Assembly: GCA_017527495.1 (NCBI GenBank)
Contig: JAFXPY010000002.1
Location: 31,089 to 95,088 of the forward strand
Length of the DNA: 64,000 bases
Origin: Paludibacteraceae bacterium
GTDB taxonomy: Bacteria > Bacteroidota > Bacteroidia > Bacteroidales > Paludibacteraceae
Direction: 5' to 3'
The translations under genes and the position numbers were made by a program. Shown here one piece after another: positions 18,970-28,114 of this stretch (position 1 is the first letter of the stretch; the number at the start of each line of letters is the position of its first letter). The notes beneath the pieces were generated by a model. The model saw only the letters and a list, made by a program, of their open reading frames with translations, was not told the origin of the DNA and did no database searches.

Positions 18970-19371
18970 CTATTCAAAATTTGCAGCAATTTTTTCTGCT
19001 GTTTCCTTCATCTCTTCCGGACTGAGTTTTAGCTTCGGATTGGTGAATAGCATGTCTGTCTCTTTGTCGAGCGGGATGAGGTGGATGTGTACATGCAGAA
19101 CTTCCATCCCGAGTACTGCCACTCCAACTCGTTTGCAAGGAATGGCTTTTTCAATCGCCGATGCAACACGTTTTGCAAACACTGCCATTTCGGCTAATGT
19201 CTTATCGTCAAGAGCAAAGATATAATCGGCTTCAGGTTCAGCCAATTTAGGAATTACAAGCGTGTGGCCTTTCTTCAAAGGGTTGATGTCGAGAAAAGCA
19301 AAAAAATGCTCATCTTCTGCCACTTTAAAAGAAGGAATCTCACCCTTGATTATTTTTGTGAAAATAGTCAT
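18970..19371 (-). CDS. hinT: HIT family nucleotide-binding protein
   Basis: 133 residues. Histidine-triad hydrolase, typically acting on AMP-lysine or other adenosine phosphoramidates. The triad is visible as HVHIHLIPL near residue 95, with the N-terminal FTKIIKGEIPSFKV typical of HinT/PKCI-type proteins. Follows greA at a 40-base distance, with a terminator immediately after. Precise substrate cannot be read from sequence. Confidence 0.9.
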   Translation of the reverse strand: MTIFTKIIKGEIPSFKVAEDEHFFAFLDINPLKKGHTLVIPKLAEPEADYIFALDDKTLAEMAVFAKRVASAIEKAIPCKRVGVAVLGMEVLHVHIHLIPLDKETDMLFTNPKLKLSPEEMKETAEKIAANFE

Positions 19372-19381
19372 TTTTATTTTT

Positions 19382-19411
19382 GATTTACTTATTTACGATT
19401 TTTCAATTTAC
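19382..19411. repeat. TTTACTTATTTACGATT spacer word
   Basis: Between greA and hinT: GATTTACTTATTTACGATTT. Same words occur at 25195-25230 and, reverse-complemented, at 10541-10564. Confidence 0.45.
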
Positions 19412-19882
19412 TTACAAGCTTATTTCAAGGATTTCAAACTCCATCAGACCCGCAGGTATTTGTATTTGTGCTTTTTCCCCTACTTTTTTGTTGAGCAGTC
19501 CTTTGGCTATTGGAGTTGTAACCGATAATTTGCCTTCTTTCAGATTGGCTTCGCCCTCCGGAACGATAGTATAATTCATAACGGCTCCGTTTTTTGTGTT
19601 TTTGATTTTCACTTTAGTCAAAATCTGAACCTCGTCGTTCTTAATCATACTTTCGTCGATAAGCCTTGCATCTGCAATCTTTGCTTTGATTATCGCAATT
19701 TTCGACTCTAAAACACCTTGCTCTTCTTTGGCTGCATCATACTCCGCATTCTCACTCAAATCGCCTTTGTCGCGAGCCTCGCCAATCGCCTTAATTACGC
19801 GAGGACGTTCGACTGTCTCTAAATAAGACAGCTCTTCGTTTAGTTTTCTTAGCCCTTCGGCTGTTACATAAGTTATTGCCAT
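19412..19882 (-). CDS. greA: Transcription elongation factor GreA
   Basis: 156 residues, standard length. Binds the secondary channel of RNA polymerase and stimulates cleavage of backtracked RNA. N-terminal coiled coil with the acidic tip around DKGDLSENAEYDAAKEEQ, then the FKBP-like C-terminal domain with TPIAKGLLNKKVGE. Promoter at 20049-20080; followed by hinT. Confidence 0.96.
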   Translation of the reverse strand: MAITYVTAEGLRKLNEELSYLETVERPRVIKAIGEARDKGDLSENAEYDAAKEEQGVLESKIAIIKAKIADARLIDESMIKNDEVQILTKVKIKNTKNGAVMNYTIVPEGEANLKEGKLSVTTPIAKGLLNKKVGEKAQIQIPAGLMEFEILEISL

Positions 19883-20048
19883 GATATTTTCTTTTTGTTG
19901 TTATTTTTCAAAATATGTTATAAATGCCCTTTCCCTTTTAATGAAAAAAGAGAAAAAGCAAAAAACTGCAACGAGCAACTTCCCAGCTACTCGTCGCCAT
20001 AAAACCTAAACCTTAACTATGAAAAAGATTTGTTTTTCAAATCCGTTG

Positions 20049-20080
20049 CAAAAGTAATTCATTTTTTTATATTTACCAAA
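20049..20080 (-). promoter_or_regulatory. Promoter of greA-hinT
   Basis: Minus strand: TTTG (20077-20080), 20 bases, TACTTTTG (20049-20056), giving a leader of about 165 bases before greA. Confidence 0.65.
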
Positions 20081-20116
20081 TTATTTTAGTTTTTTTAATA
20101 TTTAAATGGTTTTTGT

Positions 20117-20147
20117 TTTGTTATTTTGCTAAAATGTATTAATTTTG
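20117..20147 (+). promoter_or_regulatory. Promoter of the TPR protein-nucleosidase-pnuC unit
   Basis: TTTG (20117-20120), 19 bases, TAATTTTG (20140-20147); ATG follows at 20171. Confidence 0.7.
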
Positions 20148-20170
20148 CATTAAGTATGTGAAATAGTTTT

Positions 20171-21544
20171 ATGCGGAATAAGCTTTTATTTATATTCTCA
20201 CTTGTCCTTATTCATTATGCTTCTGCTCAACCGGCAGCAGAAGCTGAACGATTGTTTTTTGAAAAACAATACGCTCAATCTGCCGAATTGTATAACAAAT
20301 TGTTGAAGCAAAATCCGCAATATCAATTGTACAACTATCGTTATGCGCGTTGTTTGTATGAATTGGGGCAGACCGACCAAGCTATTGATTATTTTTTGAA
20401 GTCGGGCAATCGTTACCCTCTGACCAATTTCTATCTTGGCGAGTGCTATTTTAGAGCTTATCAATTTGAACTCTCGCAAGATGCCTTTACCTCATACTTA
20501 TCGCGTATTGATTCAACAAGCCCTAATTGGGCTATAGTAAATCGGAGAATACAACAAAATACTCTTGGCAAGCGACTGATCAATAGAGTTCTTGATGCAG
20601 AAATAATTGACACCATGATTGTTGGGAAACAAGGTTTTTTGTCGGCACTCCATTTCTCGCCGACATCAGGACGAATTGTTGATAGTGAAGCATCAATTGA
20701 TTATATCAACTCAAAAGGAGATCGGAAAATAAGTGTCATGCAGAATGATACAACAGAGAGTCTGTCTTTCTATTCATCGCAAAAATTGATTGATGGTTGG
20801 ACGCTTCCCGTACACTATTTCTCCTATCAAAATTCTGACATTAATTTTCCGTTTTTACTCAATGATGGTGTAACATTGTATTTTGCCTCTGATATTCAAA
20901 CAGGTATGGGAGGATATGATATTTTCAAAACGCGAATGAATCCGGAGTCGCAAACTTTTCTTAAACCTGAAAATTTAGGATTTCCATTCAATTCGCCCTA
21001 CAACGATTATCTTTTGGCAATTGATGAAGATAGGCAAATTGCATGGTTAGTGTCTGATCGTTATTGCGCTGACGACTCTGTTTGTATCTATGTGTTTGAT
21101 TGGAACGAAACAAAAAAATATTTGCAACAAAGTCAGGATAGCAATTCACGCTCTTTTGCCCAACTCAAACAATTCACCAAATCTGAGCGAGAAATAACTC
21201 TCTCCGACCGAATGCCAGACAATATCGTGCAAGAACAAGAGCAGCACCAAAATTCGGATTTTGTTTTTATTGTGGCAGATGGAGTTGTTTATACTCGCCT
21301 CGATAACTTCAAAAATCAAGAAGCTAAGAAAAAATTTGTAACATATAAAAATGAGCAAGAGCAATTTGAAACCCAACAGAACAAATTGCAAAATATGCGC
21401 AAAGAGTATGCAACCGTTTCTGTTGCCAACAAAAGTGTACTCGCAGTGAAAATACAAGCGCTCGAACAGACATTGCTCGAACAAGAAACAACGCTTAATC
21501 AAAAAGCAAATATAATCAGACAATTAGAACAACAAAAATTATGA
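20171..21544 (+). CDS. Secreted TPR / beta-propeller-like protein with C-terminal coiled coil
   Basis: 457 residues. Signal peptide ends near ...YASAQ (residue ~19). Residues ~20-120 contain two or three tetratricopeptide units (FFEKQYAQSAELYNKLL, RYARCLYELGQTDQAIDYF). The middle (~170-320) has PD40/TolB-like propeller strands such as LYFASDIQTGMGGYDIFKT and AWLVSDR. Residues ~375-457 are a Gln/Glu-rich coiled coil. This TPR-plus-PD40 layout is shared by Bacteroidetes OmpA/gliding-associated envelope proteins, but the peptidoglycan-binding OmpA domain is absent here. Its stop overlaps the next gene by 4 bases. Confidence 0.72.
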   Translation: MRNKLLFIFSLVLIHYASAQPAAEAERLFFEKQYAQSAELYNKLLKQNPQYQLYNYRYARCLYELGQTDQAIDYFLKSGNRYPLTNFYLGECYFRAYQFELSQDAFTSYLSRIDSTSPNWAIVNRRIQQNTLGKRLINRVLDAEIIDTMIVGKQGFLSALHFSPTSGRIVDSEASIDYINSKGDRKISVMQNDTTESLSFYSSQKLIDGWTLPVHYFSYQNSDINFPFLLNDGVTLYFASDIQTGMGGYDIFKTRMNPESQTFLKPENLGFPFNSPYNDYLLAIDEDRQIAWLVSDRYCADDSVCIYVFDWNETKKYLQQSQDSNSRSFAQLKQFTKSEREITLSDRMPDNIVQEQEQHQNSDFVFIVADGVVYTRLDNFKNQEAKKKFVTYKNEQEQFETQQNKLQNMRKEYATVSVANKSVLAVKIQALEQTLLEQETTLNQKANIIRQLEQQKL

Positions 21545-22047
21545 TAGTCATTGCAACACCTAAAGAATTAGAATTGGTTGACAAAATATTTGGCGACCAA
21601 GCATATCGTTATTATCCTATTTTGGTAACCGGAGTAGGTGGAACAAATGTTGTGGAGAAACTTCGTGACATACCGCGCGACACACCTATTATAAATATAG
21701 GTTATGCCGGTAGTTCAAATACAAAAATCGGTACAATCGTTGAAGTTAGTCAGTGCAGCATTTACCATCCTAATGTTGAATACAACGAGTCTGTATTCCG
21801 ATTGCCAAAAGGAGTTTTTGATGATAAAGTATTAGATGCCTTATCACAAAAGCGAATGACTTGTTATACTTCTAATGATTTTGTGCTCGAAACAAAACAA
21901 CACGATTGCGTTTTCGACATGGAGTTGGCTTTTATCTGTGCCCTTGGCTTTGAAAACCTTAGAAGTATAAAAATGGTTAGCGACAACCTGAGTATCGACC
22001 AATATGAAACAGTAGAAGAAAAAATAATAACTTTCACTAACAAATAA
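21541..22047 (+). CDS. Short nucleoside-phosphorylase-superfamily protein (MTA/SAH nucleosidase-like)
   Basis: 168 residues. The fold landmarks of the PNP/MTA nucleosidase superfamily are visible: VTGVGGTNVVEKL near the N-terminus, INIGYAGSS, VFDMELAFICALG (the Met-Glu nucleoside-binding pair) and MVSDNLS (the catalytic-type Asp). It is about 60 residues shorter than typical MTA/SAH nucleosidases, with the loss mainly in the middle, so activity is uncertain. It overlaps the TPR gene by 4 bases and is followed 15 bases later by pnuC, which suggests nucleoside or NAD-precursor salvage (inference). Confidence 0.7.
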   Translation: MIVIATPKELELVDKIFGDQAYRYYPILVTGVGGTNVVEKLRDIPRDTPIINIGYAGSSNTKIGTIVEVSQCSIYHPNVEYNESVFRLPKGVFDDKVLDALSQKRMTCYTSNDFVLETKQHDCVFDMELAFICALGFENLRSIKMVSDNLSIDQYETVEEKIITFTNK

Positions 22048-22062
22048 AATTACTTTTTTACC

Positions 22063-22821
22063 ATGAACACACTTTGGAAAACCCATGCGAAGAATTTTAT
22101 CATTTCGCTGGGGCTTTATGCAATTCTTTTTGTTGTATTGCTCGTAATGCAAGAGTATGCACATTTCGACAACTTACTTCGCTTTGGCGATGTCGATTTT
22201 CTTGTTGGCATACCGGCAAGTATTTTTGGCGTAGCGTATATCTTGACAATACGCGATCCGCAAAACTATACCGGTTTCTATTCCGGAATAATTATGTCAT
22301 TGCTTCTTGCTGCACAATTTTATTTTCAAGGACAATACGATTCAACCATTCTTTATGATGTCATTTTTATTCTCTTCCAGATTATGTCTATCATAACATG
22401 GAAGAGGAGTTCAAAGCAAAAAGAAAGTACAGACGATGCTTTTAAACCTGCATTTTTAGAGTGGAAACCAATGATTCTTGCCAATCTTTGTTTCTTGCTA
22501 ATCACAGTGGGCGATTATTTTCTTGCTACCTATTGGTTCAACCCTGATGGTGCAGGAATGATCAATGTCTTAAATGCGTTGCTTATTTCCTCGTCTGTGT
22601 TAGCCAACTACTTGTTGATTTTCAAGAAAACCGATTCGTGGATTTATTGGCTTGTATATAGTGCAGCCGGAATTGTCTTGTTTGCCTTGGTTCACAATGT
22701 GTTTAGTATAGTACTTTTCATCTTTTTCTTGATTATCAATGGTTCTGCTGCAATAACATGGTTCAAGATTACAGAAAAAGAAAACATGGGGTGGCTCAAG
22801 TTTTTGAGTAAGTCAAAGTAA
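22063..22821 (+). CDS. pnuC: Nicotinamide mononucleotide/riboside transporter PnuC-like
   Basis: 252 residues with about seven hydrophobic helices. Recognisable PnuC features: FLVGIPASIFGVAYILTI near the start, an aromatic-rich helix with LYDVIFILFQIMSIITW, and NGSAAITWFKI near the C-terminus. PnuC proteins move ribosylated nicotinamide (or, in relatives, thiamine or riboflavin) across the inner membrane by facilitated diffusion. No riboswitch was seen upstream, so the substrate stays open. Third gene of the unit. Confidence 0.82.
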   Translation: MNTLWKTHAKNFIISLGLYAILFVVLLVMQEYAHFDNLLRFGDVDFLVGIPASIFGVAYILTIRDPQNYTGFYSGIIMSLLLAAQFYFQGQYDSTILYDVIFILFQIMSIITWKRSSKQKESTDDAFKPAFLEWKPMILANLCFLLITVGDYFLATYWFNPDGAGMINVLNALLISSSVLANYLLIFKKTDSWIYWLVYSAAGIVLFALVHNVFSIVLFIFFLIINGSAAITWFKITEKENMGWLKFLSKSK

Positions 22822-22963
22822 TGTATCCATTAGAGCATATTGAATTAAGACAATAGCATTTAAACAAAATATTGCTCTCCTCTAAAAAAAAACAGATATG
22901 CAGCGATATATTAATGAAAAAGGATATAGTGAATGTCAAAAAAGGGGCTTGTTTTTTGAAAAT

Positions 22964-22976
22964 ATCGCGCAGCGAT
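22964..22976. repeat. REP-like hairpin ATCGC-GCA-GCGAT
   Basis: Five-base perfect stem with 3-base loop; same architecture as the arrays at 55161 and 60820 but with a different stem sequence. Confidence 0.5.
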
Positions 22977-23066
22977 TCTCTTTTAATAGTATAGTTAAAT
23001 GTATCACGGTGCTATATTCCGTAGGGATTTTCTTTTAGTTTCGAAATATCATTTATTTGAAAGAAA

Positions 23067-23133
23067 TTCCCTAACGGGAAATGAGATTAGGATATGCGTC
23101 AAATTGCTATTAAAAGTTATTCCCTAACGGGAA
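23067..23133. repeat. Two identical TTCCCTAACGGGAA hairpins
   Basis: TTCCC-TAAC-GGGAA occurs at 23067-23080 and again at 23120-23133, 53 bases apart. The TAAC loop is the same as in the fourth hairpin of the array at 55329-55346, whose stem is different. Confidence 0.7.
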
Positions 23134-23179
23134 AACATGGATTAATCGGACAATAATATAAAAAATTGAGTTAATAACT

Positions 23180-23938
23180 ATGGCAAAGAAAGTGAATATA
23201 GAGATTAACGAGGCCACGCTTGTTGCTTATCGGAAGCGAGTAGAGAAAATGAAAAAGGTGACCAATGTGCTCTTTTTCATCACCTTAGGGCTGGGAGTGT
23301 TTGATATTTTTTATCTGACGTTTTTCCAACATGTGCCATGGGAAGAGGCTGTATTCCGCGTGATGCAATATGTAGGAATGATGTTTGTGCTTGCAGCACC
23401 TAAACTTTTGCGTCGTTTTAATATCTTTGTTCCTATCTCCCTTTCGGTAGTAATCTCGGTGTTTGCTTTTGGTGCTTTAGTGTTAGGCGATGGGCTTGAT
23501 TTGTATGGCCGTTTCACGTGGTGGGACTCGTTGTTGCATACTTTTTCCGGTGCTTTGCTGTCGTATATTGCGTTGTGGCTCATACACTTCATTATGGCTC
23601 ATAATGACAAATATATCTATCTGAACAAATATTTTCTTGCTTTGTTTTTGGTTTGTTTTGCAGTAGCTATGGGGGCTTGTTGGGAGATGATAGAGTTCAC
23701 CTACGACCATCTCTTTGGCACTAACACACAGCAGTTTATGGCAACCACTACGGGCAGTATAATTGGCCCTGACGACCAGCCACTATGCGGTCATGAGGCT
23801 TTGATAGATTCTATGGTAGATTTATTGCTCGACCTTGCTGGAGCATTGCTTATAGCAATATATAGTATCCTCCGCCACGACAGACTCAAAAAGAACTACG
23901 CACTGATCCAATTAGTTATGAAGGAAAGTGTGAAATAA
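23180..23938 (+). CDS. DUF2238/YjdF-like inner-membrane protein
   Basis: 252 residues with about six hydrophobic helices. Motifs that match the DUF2238 family: WWDSLLHTFSGALLS, MGACWEMIEFTYD and DSMVDLLLDLAGALL (conserved acidic and aromatic residues inside helices). Function of the family is unknown. It is preceded by the hairpin-rich spacer and followed by a very strong terminator, so it is probably a single-gene unit. Confidence 0.82.
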   Translation: MAKKVNIEINEATLVAYRKRVEKMKKVTNVLFFITLGLGVFDIFYLTFFQHVPWEEAVFRVMQYVGMMFVLAAPKLLRRFNIFVPISLSVVISVFAFGALVLGDGLDLYGRFTWWDSLLHTFSGALLSYIALWLIHFIMAHNDKYIYLNKYFLALFLVCFAVAMGACWEMIEFTYDHLFGTNTQQFMATTTGSIIGPDDQPLCGHEALIDSMVDLLLDLAGALLIAIYSILRHDRLKKNYALIQLVMKESVK

Positions 23939-23942
23939 AATA

Positions 23943-23992
23943 CAAGAACAACGCTCCCACTCAAATCACTTTGAGTGGGAGCGTTGTTCTTG
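23943..23992. terminator. Strong bidirectional terminator hairpin
   Basis: A 23-base perfect stem (23943-23965 with 23970-23992) closes a 4-base loop TCAC. It lies between the convergent membrane-protein gene and alcohol dehydrogenase gene. The stem core is GCTCCCACTCAAA. No long T run follows, so part of its role may be other than termination. Confidence 0.75.
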
Positions 23993-24017
23993 CTTCTCAC
24001 ATCTTACTTCTCACCTC

Positions 24018-25190
24018 TTATTCACACATTTTGTAGATATTGACGACATCTTGTTGTTGTAGTGGTTTGAAGCCGTGGAGGGTGCCACCGCCTACGGCCT
24101 TGCGAGCCATGTGCTCAAAGTGGCTCTCGTCAATGCCTACTTCTGTCAGGGTGCTCTTCAGTCCTAATGTGTCGAACAAGAAATGGCTCATACATTCTAT
24201 TGCTTTATGAGCTATTTCCATTGGAGGCAAAGTTGCATTTATGCCAAACACATTAACTCCAAATTGAACATATTTGCTCACTGTCGTTTCATCAAGGCAA
24301 TATTCTAACCAGCGCGGCGTGAGTATTGCAAGTCCTAATCCGTGGGTTATGTCATAGATGGCTGATAACTCGTGCTCCATTGGGTGACACGACCAAGCAA
24401 GCTGTCTGCCTCCGTCAATGAAACCATTGATAGCCCATGACGATGTCCACATCAGGTTGGCGCGCGCTTCGTAATTGTCCGGCTCACGCATGGCTATTGG
24501 AGCAAAGCGGATGATTGTTTTCATCATGCCTTCCATGAAGCAGTCAAGCATATAAAGGTCTTGTTCCATATTGAAATAGACTTCTATAATATGCGAAAAC
24601 ATATCTGCTGCTCCACATGCTGTCTGATATGGGCTTACAGAGTAGGTATTTGTCGGGTCGAGGAATGATACTTTTGGCAAGAGTTTGCTCGATAGTCTGC
24701 CAATCTTATCGCCAGTCTCAGGATTGCTTATCACTCCACCCGAATCCATCTCTGAGCCTGTGGCTGACAGCGTGAGAATATCAACAATAGGCAATGCTTT
24801 TTCTATCGGAGCACGTTTCTTGAGGTCGATAAAATCCCATGGGTCGAAGTCAACACATGCACCTGCGGCAATAAATTTGGTTGCATCTATTGTTGAACCA
24901 CCGCCAACGGCAAGAAGTACATCAATACGATTCTCTTTGCACATCTGTGCTCCTTTGCGTACGGAGTCGATGCGAGGGTTAGGCTCTATTCCGCCTAATT
25001 CAAAGAGTTGAAGTCCTGCTTTATTTATTTCTGCTACTACTTTGTCGTAGAGACCTATGCGTTTTATACTTCCTCCGCCGTAGGTCATCAGTACACGAGA
25101 GCCATATTTGCGTAATTCCTCGCCAAGGTGACCTAATTGGTCGCGTCCAAAATATACCTTTACCGGTATGTCATAAATAAAACCATTCAT
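24018..25190 (-). CDS. Iron-containing alcohol dehydrogenase (YqhD/butanol dehydrogenase type)
   Basis: 390 residues. NAD(P)H-dependent reduction of aldehydes to alcohols in the cytoplasm. The nucleotide-binding loop reads AVGGGSTIDATKFIAAG, then TLSATGSEMDSGGVI, and the metal site is given by HPMEHELSAIYDITHGLGLAI with three His. The TLxATGSEM and HPMEHELSA strings point to the YqhD/BdhA branch. May be read from the long surA-dnaG operon or from its own promoter; none is clear in 25191-25298. Confidence 0.93.
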   Translation of the reverse strand: MNGFIYDIPVKVYFGRDQLGHLGEELRKYGSRVLMTYGGGSIKRIGLYDKVVAEINKAGLQLFELGGIEPNPRIDSVRKGAQMCKENRIDVLLAVGGGSTIDATKFIAAGACVDFDPWDFIDLKKRAPIEKALPIVDILTLSATGSEMDSGGVISNPETGDKIGRLSSKLLPKVSFLDPTNTYSVSPYQTACGAADMFSHIIEVYFNMEQDLYMLDCFMEGMMKTIIRFAPIAMREPDNYEARANLMWTSSWAINGFIDGGRQLAWSCHPMEHELSAIYDITHGLGLAILTPRWLEYCLDETTVSKYVQFGVNVFGINATLPPMEIAHKAIECMSHFLFDTLGLKSTLTEVGIDESHFEHMARKAVGGGTLHGFKPLQQQDVVNIYKMCE

Positions 25191-25298
25191 ATTTACTTAT
25201 TTTTTTATTTACGATTTACTTATTGATATTCTTATTTTCTTATTTAATTTGCGCAGAGATAAAAATGTCCAAATGTTAAATGATAAAATGACCAAATG
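25191..25298. repeat. AT-rich spacer with TTTACTTATTTACGATT words and CCAAATG words
   Basis: Contains ATTTACTTA, ATTTACGATTTACTTA and then TCCAAATG/ACCAAATG copies. CCAAATGA words recur at 33305-33330 together with CGTAAAT. Nothing coding is seen. Confidence 0.45.
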
Positions 25299-26066
25299 TC
25301 ATGCTGACACGCTCACATTGAATCCTAATTGTCGTGCTCTGTCGGCTATTTGTTCCATTTTTTCTCGGCTTATTTTTTCGAGAGTCTCAACAGGTGTGGC
25401 GCGGTCGATAACATATATCATGATGTCTTTGGGGTGTATGATAGGTAAGATGTTTAGCCATGCGTCCACTTCCTCGTCTGTTGTGTTGTCAATCTGTATA
25501 TTGCCGTTGTGTCCGCGCAAGAAGCATGTTTGCAGTGTGAAATCACCATCGAATTGTTTGAGATAGTCGATTATCGTTTGTACCTTGAGTTGTTTGTTGA
25601 CGGGTTGGTCGATTGCCTGCATTGTAGCGTCAATAGCAGAATCAAGTTTGAGTATGCGATTTTCAATCATCATAAGTGCCTGTCTGACTTCCGGCCGAAA
25701 TAGTTGTGTTGAGTTCGAGAGAACACTTATCTTGGCTTGTGGTGCGTATTGATTTCGCAGTGCAACGGTCTGTTTAATAATTGCGAGAAAGTCGGGGTGC
25801 ATCGTTGGTTCACCATTGCCTGAAAAGGTAATTACATCAAGTTTTGTGTTTTGTTGATTGAGTTCAATGAGTTTTTGTCGGAGTTGTTCTGTCACTTGTT
25901 GAGCGGTAGGCAACAGCGGATGTCTGACTTGTTGATTGAAACCGCATTCGCAATAGACACAATCGAACGAGCATAGTTTGGCATCTGTCGGCATGAGATT
26001 GATGCCGAGAGAGATGCCGAGACGGCGACTATGGATTGGGCCATATACAATAGAATTGAAAAGCAT
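25299..26066 (-). CDS. Radical SAM protein
   Basis: 255 residues. Cluster motif CSFDCVYCECG (C-x3-C-x2-C) near residue 32 for a [4Fe-4S] cluster, followed by the SAM-binding GNGEPTMH element. The N-terminal YGPIHSRRLGISLGINL resembles the Wyosine_form-like/MoaA-related family often labelled radical SAM in Bacteroidetes. Substrate unknown. Two bases after dnaG, so probably co-transcribed. Confidence 0.85.
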   Translation of the reverse strand: MLFNSIVYGPIHSRRLGISLGINLMPTDAKLCSFDCVYCECGFNQQVRHPLLPTAQQVTEQLRQKLIELNQQNTKLDVITFSGNGEPTMHPDFLAIIKQTVALRNQYAPQAKISVLSNSTQLFRPEVRQALMMIENRILKLDSAIDATMQAIDQPVNKQLKVQTIIDYLKQFDGDFTLQTCFLRGHNGNIQIDNTTDEEVDAWLNILPIIHPKDIMIYVIDRATPVETLEKISREKMEQIADRARQLGFNVSVSA

Positions 26067-26068
26067 GG

Positions 26069-28108
26069 TCAGTTGATAACTACTTTTTTTAGAAATTCTG
26101 CTAATGTTTTTATGAGTGTGTTGTTGGCAGTTAGTTTTTGCATTAGTTCAAATACAAGTTGACTCTCGTTTGCTTCATTGGCTTCTTTCATCTGGTTGAG
26201 CAAAGCCTTTTGTTTGTCAACTAAATAATAGTATTTGTATTCATACACTACTTTCGGAACGAGATCGTTGAGTTCATCAGCGTCAGAAGGCATTCGTTTT
26301 ATAATCTTAGGCTCTTTGTCTGGTGAGAAATCGGTGTTTTCTGGTTCCTCAACTTCATGTATCTTGCTCAACCTATGATCGTCGGTAAGCAAATGGACGG
26401 CAATTTCGCTAATTTGTTGATTCGGATGATCTAAAAAATACTGAAACACATTGAAATTCTCGTCTTTGTAGGAGTATAGATATTCGTCGTAGATTTGTTG
26501 CAGAAGGTCGTTCTCAAATGTTATGTCATCTCCTGACACCATAGCATTAATAAATTCTGCCACGCCTATCTGATCCGGGGTATCTTTGAATATATACGCA
26601 GTGCCATAGCGAAGTAGGAGTTGTAATATGTTTTTTGCGTATTGGTCTAAGCCTTCATCTTTTGTCTCGTCTTTTGTTCCTTCTTTATTATCAGTCGTAG
26701 TGGGTGGAACGTAATCGTCAGGAACATAATCTGTTGCCGGGTCTTTTTGGTATGTCTGTTTATATTGTTCCCTAAGTTTGATGTCTTTAGTGATTTCTTC
26801 AATTTTTTTGTAGATTATGTCGGCAGAGAAATTCAGGATAGTAGCAACTTTGCGGACGCAAATATCACGATATACGGCGTCAGGTATGGTTTGCAGTTTT
26901 TCGCTGAGTTGGTTGATTAAATCGGTTTTTTTTGCTATGTCGTTGATGTCGTTGGCATAGGCATATTTCATTAGGTAGTCGATCCAATCTGTTTGTTGAG
27001 ATTCGATATATTCTACATATTCTTGTGCTGTGTGTTTGCGGGCAAAAGAGTCGGGGTCGTCATCGTCGGGCAGTACAAGCACGTTAATTTTCATTTGATT
27101 GGGCAGCAATAGGTCAATTGCTCTTGTGGCAGCCTTTATTCCTGCTTTATCGCCATCGTATAAGATGGTGATGTTTTTTGTGTAGGTGCTTATGCGGTGG
27201 GCTTGTTGTTCGGTTAGAGAAGTACCGCATGACGCTACTGCATCGGTAAGCCCATTCTGGTGCATTGAGATGACATCCATATAGCCTTCGCAAAGGTAGA
27301 TATGGTCTTTGCGCCGAATAGTTGAAATGGCTTGGGCTAAACCATAAAGTTCTTTCGACTTGACATAGAAATCGTCTAATTCGGAGGAATTATAGTACTT
27401 TGCTTTGTCGCTATCTTTTTCAAGTATTCTTCCTCCAAAGGCAATCACCCTGTTGCTGATTGAAAGAATGGGGAATATCACTCGTCCGAAAAAGAAATCG
27501 TATTTTTTGCCTTTTTCGTTTTCTTTGCAAAGGTGAAGGTCTTTCAGAAGTTCGTCTTTGTAGCCGGCTTGCAGGGCGGCATGATAGAATGTGTCGTCAA
27601 ATGATTTGGCATTAGGGCAATAGCCTAAATGGAAAGCTTTGGCTATGTCTTCTCGTATGCCGCGATTGTGGAAATAACGCCATGCGATGTCTTGTCCGGT
27701 TGGTGTCTCCCACATTTGTTTTTGAAACCATTTGTCAGCAAAGTCGGTTACTGCATAAAGGGCCTCTTGCCGTTCCTCTTTTTCTTTCTCTTTTTTTGTC
27801 AGAGGCTTATCCTCAACCTCGATATTATATCTTTTGGCTAATATCTTGATTGCGTCAACATAATTGACATTTTCCATCTCTATAACAAAAGAAATGGCGT
27901 CACCTCCTTTGCCACAGCCAAAGCATTTGCAGATGTTTTTTGCCGGTGTGACACAGAATGATGGTGTTTTTTCTTCGTGTCCGGGGAACGGACAATTAGC
28001 CCATAGACTTGTTCCGCGCCTACGAAGATTGACATTATAAGAACGCACAACATCCTCAATGTTGGCTGCTTGTTTGACTTGTTCTATGACGCTTCTAAGA
28101 ATCGGCAT
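26069..28108 (-). CDS. dnaG: DNA primase
   Basis: 679 residues. Synthesises RNA primers at the replication fork. N-terminal CHC2 zinc finger (CPFPGHEEKTPSFCV ... CFGCGKGGDA), then the TOPRIM catalytic core with YLCEGYMDVISMHQNG and ILYDGDKAGIKAA (acidic metal residues), and a Glu-rich C-terminal DnaB-interaction region. Its place inside an outer-membrane biogenesis operon, six bases after a beta-barrel gene, is unusual compared with the classic rpsU-dnaG-rpoD unit. Confidence 0.96.
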   Translation of the reverse strand: MPILRSVIEQVKQAANIEDVVRSYNVNLRRRGTSLWANCPFPGHEEKTPSFCVTPAKNICKCFGCGKGGDAISFVIEMENVNYVDAIKILAKRYNIEVEDKPLTKKEKEKEERQEALYAVTDFADKWFQKQMWETPTGQDIAWRYFHNRGIREDIAKAFHLGYCPNAKSFDDTFYHAALQAGYKDELLKDLHLCKENEKGKKYDFFFGRVIFPILSISNRVIAFGGRILEKDSDKAKYYNSSELDDFYVKSKELYGLAQAISTIRRKDHIYLCEGYMDVISMHQNGLTDAVASCGTSLTEQQAHRISTYTKNITILYDGDKAGIKAATRAIDLLLPNQMKINVLVLPDDDDPDSFARKHTAQEYVEYIESQQTDWIDYLMKYAYANDINDIAKKTDLINQLSEKLQTIPDAVYRDICVRKVATILNFSADIIYKKIEEITKDIKLREQYKQTYQKDPATDYVPDDYVPPTTTDNKEGTKDETKDEGLDQYAKNILQLLLRYGTAYIFKDTPDQIGVAEFINAMVSGDDITFENDLLQQIYDEYLYSYKDENFNVFQYFLDHPNQQISEIAVHLLTDDHRLSKIHEVEEPENTDFSPDKEPKIIKRMPSDADELNDLVPKVVYEYKYYYLVDKQKALLNQMKEANEANESQLVFELMQKLTANNTLIKTLAEFLKKVVIN

Positions 28109-28114
28109 CGCATC

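Larger units (their letters stand above)
22822..23179. other. Gene-free spacer with REP-like hairpins
   Basis: 358 bases without a coding frame. It contains three clear small hairpins and a weaker one: ATCGC/GCGAT (22964-22976), a weak ATTCC/GGGAT pair near 23015-23029, and two identical TTCCC-TAAC-GGGAA hairpins (23067-23080, 23120-23133). Confidence 0.7.
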
